From positions 8,007,962 to 8,071,961 of the forward strand of contig NC_067208.1 of NCBI RefSeq assembly GCF_026262505.1: a stretch of DNA of 64,000 nt, read 5' to 3'. Below are positions 41,801 to 49,180 of this stretch, piece by piece. The translations under genes and the position numbers were made by a program. The stretch comes from Trichomonas vaginalis G3. Lineage: Eukaryota; Parabasalia; Trichomonadida; Trichomonadidae. The notes beneath the pieces were generated by a model. It saw only the letters and a program-made list of their open reading frames with translations. It was not told the DNA's origin and ran no database searches. The number at the start of each line of letters is the position of its first letter. The first letter of the stretch is position 1.

Positions 41801-42878
41801 TGACTTCCTTTTCGAATGGGATTGCTGGGAATGGTATATCCTTGACATTCTGGAAGGTTATGAAACACCAAACTTGGAATAAAAAGAAATTTTTGAAATT
41901 TTCATTTTGGCAAGTGTATTCTATGTATTCTTTTTTGATTGTAAGTAGATGATTGACAACATTGAACGCTCTGTAGCATAACATGAAGATTAATTCGTTG
42001 TTAGTGTTAGTATTGAAAGAATTTTGAATTTTTGACACCATAATGAAAATAGAATCGATTAAAAGTTGGAAAGTCTCAGGTTGTATACTGAGTACGAACT
42101 CAGGAGATGCTTGCGAAATCGAAATAAGGAACAGAGTCATATTTGCTAGTTCTAACCCAGAAAACTGCTGTTCTCCCATCTTTGAGATGAAGCAGGATAC
42201 GTAACTTATCAAGAATTTGATAAGTGAAAAGTAAAATGGAGATGCAGCTTTGTTATAATCGATAATAGGAGCGGATTCTCCAAGAGCTTTACATTCAAAG
42301 TCTCTGATGTACTGTGAATCGAAAATCTTATCGAATTTGTTGTCTGGATATGGAAGAATATTGTAAATAGATGAGAGGCAAATTTTGATATCGGATTTAT
42401 AAGGTTTTGGCATGTGGAGCATTACCCAATAAATATCTTCAGCATCTTCTAGAGTAAAAAGTAATGACAAATCATCGGGATTTTCTTGATGTAACGCAAG
42501 ATCAAGCTGGATAAGGAATTTTATTATTGATCTGACAATTGTACTTCCGATTACGTTGAGTACTTTGAATGGCTTGGAAAGGTACTGTGGATTTTGCTTA
42601 ATGTATTTAATTAATATTATTTCGGATGGAGATAATGGAGTTTTTAAATCAAAAAGATCAAGTAAAAATTCTTCATTATCAGCATTCAATGTACTAGGAG
42701 GTTCGTATATTTTGGTTTTTGGTACCGTTGGTTGAATAATCTGTTGAAAGATGGTAACTAATCCTGCAGGAGCTCCTTTTGGAAGAACCGGCGTCTTTCC
42801 TTGCTTTTCAAAGTATTTTATCCATATTAAATGCCGAGGATCTGTAAAGAGTCTGTTTTGTGGCTTAGATGATGGCAT
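35898..42878 (-). CDS. Giant BEACH-family-like protein with vestigial BEACH domain
   Basis: A 2326-residue uninterrupted host protein. Residues 1-900 are helical-repeat-like. About 915-1090 form a ConA/LamG-like domain (SKGFSFCLCFRID, KKWYNLVVNISGFDFMISIDGE, IGALSHYLAPAQISVSSFHMF), as in neurobeachin/LRBA-type proteins. After more helices, about 1808-1935 resemble the PH-like domain that precedes BEACH (LVAKCQCFC..LFYLDKTRLIVGG..CIIRSDKSFEVYLKDGKMLLIVF). Only about 30 residues (LWENFLNGKSFNLFDNQPIFPEV, about 1945-1970) recall BEACH; the usual 280-residue domain is absent. The C-terminal 300 residues look like WD repeats. BEACH proteins work in vesicle and membrane trafficking. GC content is somewhat above the flanks. 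Confidence 0.7.
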   Translation of the reverse strand: MPSSKPQNRLFTDPRHLIWIKYFEKQGKTPVLPKGAPAGLVTIFQQIIQPTVPKTKIYEPPSTLNADNEEFLLDLFDLKTPLSPSEIILIKYIKQNPQYLSKPFKVLNVIGSTIVRSIIKFLIQLDLALHQENPDDLSLLFTLEDAEDIYWVMLHMPKPYKSDIKICLSSIYNILPYPDNKFDKIFDSQYIRDFECKALGESAPIIDYNKAASPFYFSLIKFLISYVSCFISKMGEQQFSGLELANMTLFLISISQASPEFVLSIQPETFQLLIDSIFIMVSKIQNSFNTNTNNELIFMLCYRAFNVVNHLLTIKKEYIEYTCQNENFKNFFLFQVWCFITFQNVKDIPFPAIPFEKEVTEDKKIMNIELVERKPYMTPHYGEEITNLQELQPTKLEIIHQKVLQSLDLLNNLLRLIGNRKIADNMAEQMTNIAKNIINGEDLWNGFEKSGKYSLIYAFFVFAHINNAQIFPFTHLLRDLFDISYIYDYNIEEMTDEEHNVRYYTRQEILNSFLKNYERGSRYSSDILAMCCKYMIGSHLHICDELLMFLYTVFNRQPKDFIETINYQELVKALVWYEMALQSSPYPVQRNKFISFLTILLRNETICNNVLKIDQMTSFLFHCIFDVELHGYYAQLIRDSLKLVTKEDCFASFCKIFHQFLSGIVTKTDGKLNILTELFSQLDGVFELQKNNLQKFIVQNNIISDISSILKILKVDGYHCALKMLRVLILIVMDEPQNREKLNRYNEDFYDAQLAFYNTDNQNIPALIDVLLYFVFEKQTFITGELNSYFIKNPESLIMLHNATYDKPSHAGLLAFIHCIIDYCWTNNAMISNSHFTDILINFYRQITDINSQSSTIIEKILITQFSWDFKPRYFLQLFSPHESKEYFMKVMKLMVEGVNSIPTGFTNFITLTGLKTMININNVKIKSDSKGFSFCLCFRIDRQINKHTICSITSDTGDCISIFINSLTLHYMSTNGNTIKTNKTMTTKKWYNLVVNISGFDFMISIDGENVTTAWESFKLGKESTVKITIGALSHYLAPAQISVSSFHMFKAPLSIEQTNSLSKIDPQEMQTKKDLNDLIILLTPFHRRSNYLINQIESKFVKAEFNGKIVSFQNIHTAILHTNGIIRLLKLCSNSNELTFVLKIMRMLMATNPDFIKNLFKVMNVEVFGSFISNKIDSKLFTLESARELEAIWELIKDEEIRNQYFRHILFNFKLWMSMDLSIIKTLFETTHIQIMHDFIHLTANILSCQYLFNYIVLCDNVILRNLLWKILFEYLSISCSKDDKQAIISFSKNAPEKLSLELLLRLFGIINLNSETSKILWKLTSEMLTSLLFRLIYLLEDDKTRADAASFITKESWLELSKAFLSLLHNSIFFSVLIVTSQFHDSQLLNDFFSQINKISEENPLIIAMLMEAPFPQIWFFYSLFRTNERVIDFTIANNLQVLVAKIISVSLTFKHMRFETILYSIYMLGLDKRVDVVPFIRNILLLTIKYSTKPSKIDIVRFTTMIFTFIHCLPKSDIFTQNSELMKLFGLSGGFILPTKVPNVAVKYTDFVNLFNKEIFRELFPLTLGMRVDSKGFYLDIDLSVSFLNYMKNFSQEEMEQKIFNSLKISSIVTYVFSNVSRVDPNRVGDLMILFEKIFPPDICHINCFSSFSYSLYNSVTFLTYWQGTFGKFVQKYCKLFGSFERHLLSDESSIFNDKNLNHFFVENFGERMMYNNELIERFVSHISFEEEENLISNKNSLNEFIQSNQKKLNVDLVFANSFKEISFSEISVQKMIVEISKINTFDNEQTPVIIEKLDKPKAQKLDNYVWFDNHFHPVLSTTFKIDLVEINKWPLGNQFPNDFSFFSDNFLVAKCQCFCQQRKYNCLFYLDKTRLIVGGLQIIFGSIFSCIIRSDKSFEVYLKDGKMLLIVFEDLQVSILEKIISDLFKDPIFVDPISVFDYVLWENFLNGKSFNLFDNQPIFPEVTEQGKISDKILSAFDFTFQQTLDKWNNLKSLELQSSGNSVIEWTERTLGKKLRHVTFSDDSQQSNVFISSLVFKDKVKFNNEVSFVNSDYGLTEKGQIYKFIDSDKSDSVLVRVLPVKGICCSQIYLDKIICSGDYFDSLFIGDCNSSERDEFIFTSQVKSITSIDYERFVILSNTESVISIFGDETPAIFKDHEFYPLNISRMRINSIDSSSSSGLICSLDSFGKVVLSSMNDMSTLKSFLISHKYTNIYLFDIGILVATSPTEGISSFSFDGTQLSHIDSNVPVGSASKIEIDGHSSFIAAPFDDQLTIIDARTLRIAKVLPDKRKMLESIYCPHSKSLICTMEGDVALSASV

Positions 42879-43384
42879 TTAAAATAAGATTTCGCAAGAA
42901 AAGTTATAAAAATTTTTGTCAGATAAGCACATTTCAGATAGAAAAAAAATTGAGTGAGATCAGAATTGTTCCTAAAAAAGGAAATGCATTTTCACCATAA
43001 TAAGAGCAATAGTATCGATTCTCCTTTGAAAAAGCTTAGAGGATAACATGGATGAAAGTCAACTTGTCTAAATCAACTCGATCCTATATATAATGATCAA
43101 GCGCATATTTGTAAAGCTATGCCAAAAGTGAGCTTGTTTATACTCAATAAGAGATATATGAAATTTGCAGAATAATAGAATTTGAATGCAAGAGAGTATC
43201 ATTAGTTTTTATTGTTTGATGCATACCATAAATGTGATAATCATCTAGCCTATATTCATAAAGATTCATGTGAACAAGCGTATTGTTTTTTACGGTGTTA
43301 CCCCCTACATTATTTTTTCAATTCTGTTGATTGATTTCCAATCAACAGAATTCATAGTTTTATAAATTGCCTTAGAAGCAAAAG
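42879..43384. other. Intergenic, divergent promoter region
   Basis: Spacer between the divergent giant gene and the Pmp-like gene. A perfect 12-bp inverted repeat, ATTCTGTTGATT/AATCAACAGAAT, lies at 43321-43351, about 35 bp before the plus-strand ATG. No gene seen. Confidence 0.5.
43321..43351. promoter_or_regulatory. 12-bp perfect inverted repeat upstream of the Pmp-like gene
   Basis: ATTCTGTTGATT, a 7-base spacer, then AATCAACAGAAT. It could be an operator-like site or an RNA hairpin; its position just before the start codon is the only functional hint. Confidence 0.35.
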
Positions 43385-44380
43385 ATGAATGTCCATAATG
43401 ATCAATCACCTAATGATGTTTGGGAACTTTTTTACGATACACCGCCTAATTCAGAACCAATTCAAGGTACAAATGTTACAGCAAGATCAACAAATAATGA
43501 ATGTTTCATATATGAAAGCATATTTATCACCATTGCAACTAACAGTGCCATTTATTTTACGAATGCAAACAATAAATTCCTTAATTCCGATTGTTCATTT
43601 ACTAACTGCAGCAGTAATACAAATGGTGGATCTATTTACTTTAAATGTAATAGTTCCATTGTTCAATACCGAACATGTGGCTACAAATCAAAAACAAACT
43701 CCTGGGGACATCATTCATATGTTTACTTAGTTGGTGAATCAAATAATAAAAATTATCTTTATGAAAGTTCTTTTTATGAATGCGGAAATTTAGAAAAATC
43801 TAGAACAAATAGTCTTTATTTTGGAAAGATCGAAGTTAAATCAATCAACGCAAGTTTCTGTAAAGCATTATATGGATCAGGAATATATCTATGGTATCCA
43901 ACAAGTCTAAGTAATGTAACATATTCATCAATTTGTAACACAACATCAAAAAACTATATTTTACAATTAATATGGATTGAGTATAATTTTAATCTTTGTA
44001 ATGTTTTGAATAATGAACACATATATTCTACTTATGGAACATTTTATGCAGTTGATTCAACTGTTCTTATTGAAAACTGTTCATTTCTTGGAAACATAGG
44101 ACCAGGAAAAGAATTTTATCAACTATTTTCTGGTTCAATTACAGTTAAAGATTCTTTCTGTGACAGAATAGATAAAACATATGGATCAGTTAGAACAAAT
44201 AATGTTCAAAATATATATTCTATTCATAATCTTTCTCACTTTTCATCATATCTGTGTGAAGCAGAGTTTCCTATTTTAGATTTAGTGATAAAGAAGAATA
44301 TTATCACAAAATATGAAATTGTTTATCATTATTCATATCATTTCATTACTTCTCTTTGTATTGTTTTAGTAAACTCATAA
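43385..44380 (+). CDS. Pmp-like beta-helix surface protein with C-terminal hydrophobic tail
   Basis: A 331-residue intact host family member: SPNDVWELFYDTPPNSEPIQGTN, CSFTNCSSNTNGGSIYFKCNSSIVQYRTC, GHHSYVYL, ESSFYECGNLEK, EVKSINASFC, VDSTVLIENCSFLGN, DSFCDRI and HNLSHFSSYLCEAEFP. The last 20 residues (YHFITSLCIVLVNS) are hydrophobic, a possible anchor. It serves as reference for the broken copies at 1-368, 795-3727 and 33198-33282. The shorter N-terminus (MNVHNDQ) compared with the 351-residue paralog suggests a different start or loss of the leader. Confidence 0.75.
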   Translation: MNVHNDQSPNDVWELFYDTPPNSEPIQGTNVTARSTNNECFIYESIFITIATNSAIYFTNANNKFLNSDCSFTNCSSNTNGGSIYFKCNSSIVQYRTCGYKSKTNSWGHHSYVYLVGESNNKNYLYESSFYECGNLEKSRTNSLYFGKIEVKSINASFCKALYGSGIYLWYPTSLSNVTYSSICNTTSKNYILQLIWIEYNFNLCNVLNNEHIYSTYGTFYAVDSTVLIENCSFLGNIGPGKEFYQLFSGSITVKDSFCDRIDKTYGSVRTNNVQNIYSIHNLSHFSSYLCEAEFPILDLVIKKNIITKYEIVYHYSYHFITSLCIVLVNS

Positions 44381-44843
44381 AGTTATTTTGATTTATTTTT
44401 CCAATAACAGAAGATTTAGAGAGGACAATTAAACCCCTTTTCCTTCGCAAAGTCTCTTATTCAAATTTTTGATAGAGATTCACTCAATATTGAGGAAGGA
44501 AAACGATAGTAAAGCTTTACGAAGGAAAATGTGTTTAATTTTTGAGAATTCTTCACACTCTTTATCAGAATATTGAATTAAAGTCAGATGAGCGAAAGAA
44601 CGCCATGATAATCTAAAAAAAAATGCAATTAGTGGTAGAAATCCACTGTAGCTTTCCACAGTATCAGTTGAATCGTTTGAATAATATATTATTTTTCCAT
44701 GTACAAAATTCAAAAATTGGAAAATATTAAAGTATATATTAATTAAAAGATAAAAAGTATATAGCATGAAAGAATGAAGATTTTATATTAGTTGTAGCAA
44801 CATTAAAGTATAAAATAGTAAATTAAATACTTCGAACACAAAT
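44381..44843. other. Intergenic, no firm gene
   Basis: Spacer between convergent genes. A 95-codon minus-strand frame (44480-44767) has some hydrophobic stretches but no family resemblance or start signal, so I leave it out. Confidence 0.4.
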
Positions 44844-45503
44844 TTAGCAATTGCAACCTGATGATGGAGGTGGATTTGAGTTTGTACCAACTAATAAGTT
44901 ATCTATTTCGCTGTTTGCTGACTGCAATGGAGTCATCTTGGAAAGAGTATCTGAAATGGCTTCAAATAGCTCAGTAATGCCTTCTCCTGTAAGAGATGAG
45001 GTATTTCTATAGTATGGGATTTGGTGAGAGAATGCAAACTCGTTGATTTCTTCATTTTTAATCTGACGCTTATCTTCTAAGTCGCATTTGTTAGCAGCAA
45101 GGACAAAGGCGCAGTCAGAACGTCCACCTTCACGAACTGCCTTGACCCAATCATCAGCTTCTGAAAGAGAGTCTTTATTAGTGATATCAACAACAATAAT
45201 TGCGACGCGAGCATCTCTGTAATACATAGGAGCGAGAGAACGATACTTTTCTGAGCCAGCTGTATCCCAAATATCTAACTGTATTTGATGGCCAGCGTAA
45301 TTTACAACTTTGCTGTTAAAAGCAGCGCCAACTGTGCTGCCGACAGTGCCACTGAATACATTCTTGCAGTATCTAAGAACTATGCTTGTTTTGCCGCAGC
45401 CTTGTGATCCAATGAGAACAACTTTCTCAGATCTAATACTTCTTGGATTCATTAGTGTCACTTTTTGGATATCTGAAATGGTTGTTTTCTTCGTCGTTTT
45501 CAT
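44844..45503 (-). CDS. Rab-family small GTPase
   Basis: 219 residues. An N-terminal extension of about 25 residues precedes KVVLIGSQGCGKTSIVLRY (G1). The rest of the fold is complete: TVGSTVGAAF (switch I with the G2 threonine), LDIWDTAGSEKYRSLAPMYYRDARVAIIVVDIT (G3/switch II, Rab5/Rab22-like), ANKCDLED (G4), NTSSLTGEGI (G5), and a C-terminal GCNC for double prenylation. It would cycle on endosomal-type membranes. The Rab5-like subfamily call rests on the G3 region only. Confidence 0.93.
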   Translation of the reverse strand: MKTTKKTTISDIQKVTLMNPRSIRSEKVVLIGSQGCGKTSIVLRYCKNVFSGTVGSTVGAAFNSKVVNYAGHQIQLDIWDTAGSEKYRSLAPMYYRDARVAIIVVDITNKDSLSEADDWVKAVREGGRSDCAFVLAANKCDLEDKRQIKNEEINEFAFSHQIPYYRNTSSLTGEGITELFEAISDTLSKMTPLQSANSEIDNLLVGTNSNPPPSSGCNC

Positions 45504-46124
45504 TTTACATGATTTTTATGTTTGTTTCGAAACGAATAAAATTTATGAATTATTTGCAAATTTCCACTTTTTGTCAATTTTTTCCCAAAAAAATGTGCTT
45601 TATTTGATTACCCAAATCATATTTCTATTATCTTCAAGTATATACATAACATTTAACATTATGATTCTAGTATGTTCTACCTTTCATGCTGCGAAAATAT
45701 GTATCTATTTCGAAGATTTGATACATTTCAAAAAGAAAAGTAAAAATTGATATCAAAGCTTCTGTGAATTAAAAAAATCGATGTGTAAAGCTTTGGGTAT
45801 TATGTTTTTTATGAATTTTTGTTGATTTGAAAATCCCAATTTGAAATTATTTTGAAGTTAATTGTTAAAACTATAAATCATTTGAATATAAAATGGAAAG
45901 AAACTGTGAATTTCATAGGTATAATGGCATCTTAACATAGATATTTCGATTTATAAATTCAAGAAGTGAAGATTGACAAAATAGAAGTTGAAACAATCAA
46001 CCTATTGGGAATGAGAAAAAGAAATATGGCTATGGGTAGTTAAAAAAAATATGAAATTAAAAAATAAAAACGGCGGTGGGGTGTTTACAAAAAAGCACCC
46101 ATAGGTTCAAACAATATGAATTTC
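45504..46124. other. Intergenic, no gene seen
   Basis: Region between the Rab promoter and the 3' end of the Myb gene. One GC-rich patch (GGCGGTGGGGTG, about 46073) stands out. No gene or clear repeat. Confidence 0.5.
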
Positions 46125-46892
46125 TTATAATTCAAATGAGAACCTGAGGTCTTGATAAATTTCTGGCATTTCGGAATCCAAAGTTGGAAGAGAATAAATG
46201 TCATGAACATCAATTAATGATGGGGATATATCATCCAGTTCTACATTAAATGAAAGAGAACTGTCAGTTGGCGAAAGTGGCTCAGATGGCAGAGATGTAA
46301 GATTTGTTACTGGTGTTAGTATTTCCACCTTCTGAATCTCTGTCTTTGCTTCTGTTGGTTTCTGTGGTAATTGTTTTGATTTGTTTTGAGTTTGGGCATT
46401 TTCACCAGCAGCAACTCTACGTTTTAATGCCGAATTCCAGCGGTTCTTAACTGCATTATCTGTTCTTCCTGGAAGGAATTCAGCAATCTTAGCCCACTTG
46501 TTTCCAAGCTCTTTTTGGTGTTTTATGATGGTCTCATCTTCTTCCGGAGTCCAGGACGTCTTAATAAGGTTTGGATCAAGGCTATTATGCCATCTCTCAC
46601 GGCATTGCTTGCCAATTCTTCCTGGAATTGTTTCAGCAAGCTTAGTCCAACTTGTTGGTCCGTGAACTTTGACCCATTCAATGACTTTTTCATCTTCTTC
46701 GCGTGTCCAACTTCCATTAACAATACTGGTAGATGTAACGTTCTCAAGTCCTGTAAGTTTGGAAAGATCATTAAGAATTGATTCATCAGAAACCTTTAAC
46801 GTTTTGATACTTAAGCAGATGCTTAGGGAGCGTGCACGGGTTGGTGCATGTGGCTCTTGAAAAATATGAGTGTTAGTTGGATTTGAATACAT
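46125..46892 (-). CDS. R2R3-Myb DNA-binding protein
   Basis: 255 residues with two Myb repeats. R2 is about 60-108 ([44 protein letters not shown]). R3 is about 112-158 ([42 protein letters not shown]). The three regularly spaced tryptophans of R2 are intact; R3 keeps all three as well. The C-terminal 95 residues are Pro/Ser/Thr-rich and acidic, as in activation regions. Trichomonads have many R2R3 Myb regulators, some binding Inr or Myb-recognition elements at promoters. A TCATTA initiator lies about 12 bases before the ATG. Element 2 begins about 430 bp upstream of the start. Confidence 0.93.
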   Translation of the reverse strand: MYSNPTNTHIFQEPHAPTRARSLSICLSIKTLKVSDESILNDLSKLTGLENVTSTSIVNGSWTREEDEKVIEWVKVHGPTSWTKLAETIPGRIGKQCRERWHNSLDPNLIKTSWTPEEDETIIKHQKELGNKWAKIAEFLPGRTDNAVKNRWNSALKRRVAAGENAQTQNKSKQLPQKPTEAKTEIQKVEILTPVTNLTSLPSEPLSPTDSSLSFNVELDDISPSLIDVHDIYSLPTLDSEMPEIYQDLRFSFEL

Positions 46893-47318
46893 TCTTTTGT
46901 AATGATAATTGAATGAGTTCTTAAGAGATCACTTCACAAAATCGGTGTAAAGGAAATACGTTAAGAAAAAATTGATTCAATATTATCTCATGTTAAGAAC
47001 CATACTGGAAAAATGCGAACGTGAGGTGGTTGTAAGCGCTTTGCATTGAAAAAATTCAATCAAAAATGATGATTGAAAAATCACTTAAATTTTGAAATTA
47101 ATCAAATGATTGTAAATCAATCAATATTTATTTTGGATTGAGCGGATAACACACTCAAATTGTAAGATGATTAAATGTTGAATTCCGCACCAACGAAGTA
47201 TACCACTCCTATCTGATTAAAAATATTAACGTAAACACAAAAAATTCAAGCATCCGATTGATCGATTTCCCATCTCTTTATAGGAAATTGGAACTTAATC
47301 AATATTCTCATGATTTTC
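46893..47318. other. Upstream region of the Myb gene up to element 2
   Basis: Host-like AT-rich DNA. It contains the TCATTA initiator of the Myb gene near 46900-46920 and an AATTGAGCGG-type patch near 47140. No gene seen. The edge with element 2 is not fixed because only one end of that element is in view. Confidence 0.4.
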
Positions 47319-47329
47319 AGTACAGTATA

Positions 47330-47375
47330 CATTGTGCGTCGCCTGTAGCCTACAGCTACAGGCATCGGCACAATG
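47330..47375. repeat. Nested hairpin near the left end of element 2
   Basis: CATTGTGC..GCCTGTAG-cctacag-CTACAGGC..GCACAATG: two nested perfect 8-bp stems with short unequal spacers. It is GC-rich against its flank. Possibly part of the TIR. Confidence 0.7.
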
Positions 47376-47386
47376 AAAAAGTGACA
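47376..47386 (-). promoter_or_regulatory. TCACTTTTT-type initiator copy near the left end
   Basis: AAAAAGTGACA on the plus strand, the same word that stands before several small genes of element 2. No gene is seen on its left, so it may be a TIR-borne copy or chance. Confidence 0.25.
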
Positions 47387-47392
47387 CTATCT

Positions 47393-47510
47393 GTTTTTCT
47401 TTGAGGACGATCTTTGTGATCACGATCTTTGTGATCTGTATATATGAGTGTGAGACTATATATGAGTGTGAGACTATATATGAGTGTGAGACTATATATG
47501 TGAGTATAAA
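47393..47510. repeat. Tandem repeats at the element 2 left end
   Basis: Two near-copies of CGATCTTTGTGATC are followed by about four 18-bp units of GTGTGAGACTATATATGA. Short tandem arrays inside TIRs are common in large linear elements and viruses. Confidence 0.75.
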
Positions 47511-47562
47511 AAAAGAGTTATAGTAGTAAAATTAGGTGTTTATTCGTGGTTTAGAGGAGGGA

Positions 47563-48048
47563 TCAGAAGTCAGTGGCTAAGTTCCTTATGGCGCGCTTTA
47601 ATTCATGGTCGGATGTGTCAGCCTTAAGGAACCTTTCATGCCAGCTGTCTGACTCATGTCCCACACGGTTGAGACGAGATCGAAGATCGCAGATCTCGTT
47701 GGCATAAGAGTCAACTTTATACTCAAGCTGGCTGATGTAGAGCTCTTTACCTTTCGCTTCCTCTACTTTTTCAGCCAGCTTGAGCTTTAGTTCCTCGAGA
47801 GCTACGTTTGACTCCTCCAGCTGCTTCAAATACTTGTGGCTGGTCTTGATTAAACGTAGCTCTCGAGGAGTAGCTCGTGGACCCGTTTTCTTTGCCGTTT
47901 GCTTGTGATCGAGATCTGGGATCTTGATCTCGGTCTTCGGACTCTCGCCACCCATCAATATTTCCTCGTCGCCAGAGGACTGTTCTTCAGTCACCTCTGG
48001 CTTCTGGATGGCAAGAGCCTTAGCAGGAGCTGTGTTGTTCGCTTCCAT
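47563..48048 (-). CDS. Element 2 coiled-coil protein
   Basis: 161 residues with a disordered acidic N-terminus (EEQSSGDEEILMGGESPKTEIKIPD), a basic patch (KQTAKKTGPRATPRELRLIKTSHKYL), then about 70 residues of heptads (LEESNVALEELKLKLAEKVEEAKGKELYISQLEYKVDSYANEICDLRSRL). Clearly more GC-rich than its neighbours and full of GATC sites. First gene from the left end, read outward. No family is recognised; a scaffold or DNA-binding role is possible. Confidence 0.65.
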   Translation of the reverse strand: MEANNTAPAKALAIQKPEVTEEQSSGDEEILMGGESPKTEIKIPDLDHKQTAKKTGPRATPRELRLIKTSHKYLKQLEESNVALEELKLKLAEKVEEAKGKELYISQLEYKVDSYANEICDLRSRLNRVGHESDSWHERFLKADTSDHELKRAIRNLATDF

Positions 48049-48062
48049 TAAAAAATGTAAAC

Positions 48063-48093
48063 TTTACGTGTCAAAAAAATTTTGACACGTAAA
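48063..48093. terminator. Perfect 14-bp hairpin after the three-gene cluster
   Basis: TTTACGTGTCAAAA, 3-base loop, TTTTGACACGTAAA. It starts on the base after the stop codon of the 48094-48753 gene and ends 15 bases before the next gene's ATG on the same strand, so it could end the upstream transcript or control the downstream gene. Confidence 0.5.
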
Positions 48094-48753
48094 CTATTTA
48101 TGTTGAGATTGAGTACCAGCCATTAATATAAGTTCAACCATTATATTAGAGTCTTTAGGAATTTCATATGGTTCTTTTACATAATATTCCTTTTTTTGAC
48201 CATCAGTTGATTCTTCAACTCTTTTGAATGAAAAGCGCTTATAAAACTCAAACACGAGTGCATCTTTATAACCAGTGATATCGTAAAATTTTGGTGGCAC
48301 AAGCTGTTCATTCACATTACATATAAATTGTTTGTTATCATGAGCAATATTACTCAACGTTACTAAAGGCTCAAGGAGAGGATTTATTCTTATCTGATAA
48401 CCGACAAATTTATATGTTGGTTTGCCCTTTCGCTCAAGGATAAACCTGATATTCGCTATAGTTATGAAAAGCTCATCAAAGTACTTATATGTTTTTTTAT
48501 CTTTATCATTTTCGTCAGTGAAATCTGCTATGGTAAAACTATAATATACATGCATTCGCGAGATATATTTTTTTTCCCATAAGTCTAAAAATTTTGCTTT
48601 CGATGGAATTACTTTTTGCGTGAATGTTCTACCATGGTCATCTTCCCAAACAAGCTCTGGTTTTCTTGATGTTGTGTCTGTTTCAGTGGTTTCTAATAAT
48701 GCAGTGATGAAATCCAACACATCTCCTAGGGACATGTCATATTTATAATTCAA
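48094..48753 (-). CDS. Element 2 hypothetical structural-cluster protein
   Basis: 219 residues: GDVLDFITALLETTETD, LVWEDDHGRTFTQKVIP, FLDLWEKKYISRMHVYYSFTIADF, YKFVGYQIRINPLLEPLVTLS and a C-terminal beta-rich part ending NIMVELILMAG. The mixed beta pattern would suit a small capsid component, but I cannot name it. Third gene of a tight minus-strand cluster behind the gene pair next to the ATPase. Confidence 0.55.
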   Translation of the reverse strand: MNYKYDMSLGDVLDFITALLETTETDTTSRKPELVWEDDHGRTFTQKVIPSKAKFLDLWEKKYISRMHVYYSFTIADFTDENDKDKKTYKYFDELFITIANIRFILERKGKPTYKFVGYQIRINPLLEPLVTLSNIAHDNKQFICNVNEQLVPPKFYDITGYKDALVFEFYKRFSFKRVEESTDGQKKEYYVKEPYEIPKDSNIMVELILMAGTQSQHK

Positions 48754-48761
48754 GGCATTTT

Positions 48762-48944
48762 TTATATACTACTGTATGAAGGTAATGTTATGATTGGTGA
48801 TGTACCTTTTCTTAATACATTCAATTTATTTTCATTTGAATCATAGTAACAATCAACAAATTCTCTACTTGCCTCAGTCATTTTTTCCATAAGACCTTCA
48901 TTCAACTCCTGTGTAGTCATGTTGGGTTTTATGTAATATCTCAT
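48762..48944 (-). CDS. Element 2 60-residue protein
   Basis: MRYYIKPNMTTQELNEGLMEKMTEASREFVDCYYDSNENKL.., ending LPSYSSI. It overlaps the stop of the gene upstream by four bases (ATGA junction) and is followed after 8 bp by the next gene, so it is a member of a polycistronic-looking set, unusual in trichomonad hosts. Not recognised. Confidence 0.55.
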   Translation of the reverse strand: MRYYIKPNMTTQELNEGLMEKMTEASREFVDCYYDSNENKLNVLRKGTSPIITLPSYSSI

Positions 48945-49162
48945 GTCAAACCTTTTTTCACTGATTTTGATGAATCTGTCATTTCTAATGGAATAGCAAG
49001 AAACTTAAAGTCTGGATGCTCAAGACTTATCTTTCTTATCTCAAGAGCTTTTGACGCAGGATATTCAATGAAGTCTCTCGGTAATTTATATGAGACTGTA
49101 TTACCACTTATCGTGCCATCATTCATAACATGTTCATAGTATAATCCATCATATTTAGACAT
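48941..49162 (-). CDS. Element 2 73-residue protein, minor-capsid-like N-terminal motif
   Basis: MSKYDGLYYEHVMNDGTISGN followed by VSYKLPRDFIEYPASKALEIRKISLEHPDFKFLAIPL. The K-L-P-R-D-F-I block resembles the decayed element 1 sequence near 18999-19150. I place the start at 49162, after TATAAA, because the upstream in-frame ATG at 49219 overlaps the divergent ATPase gene. Only 18 bp separate the two divergent ATGs. Possibly a virion protein. Confidence 0.5.
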   Translation of the reverse strand: MSKYDGLYYEHVMNDGTISGNTVSYKLPRDFIEYPASKALEIRKISLEHPDFKFLAIPLEMTDSSKSVKKGLT

Positions 49163-49180
49163 TTTATATGTAACTAAAAG

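Noticed and set aside
36821-42011. Frames within the giant BEACH-like gene (36821-37135, 39991-40251, 41749-41952)
   Set aside because: Shadows of a 2326-codon frame with consistent domain content.
44480-44767. 95-codon minus-strand frame between convergent host genes
   Set aside because: No family resemblance, no initiator, low-complexity hydrophobic content; could be chance in AT-rich DNA.
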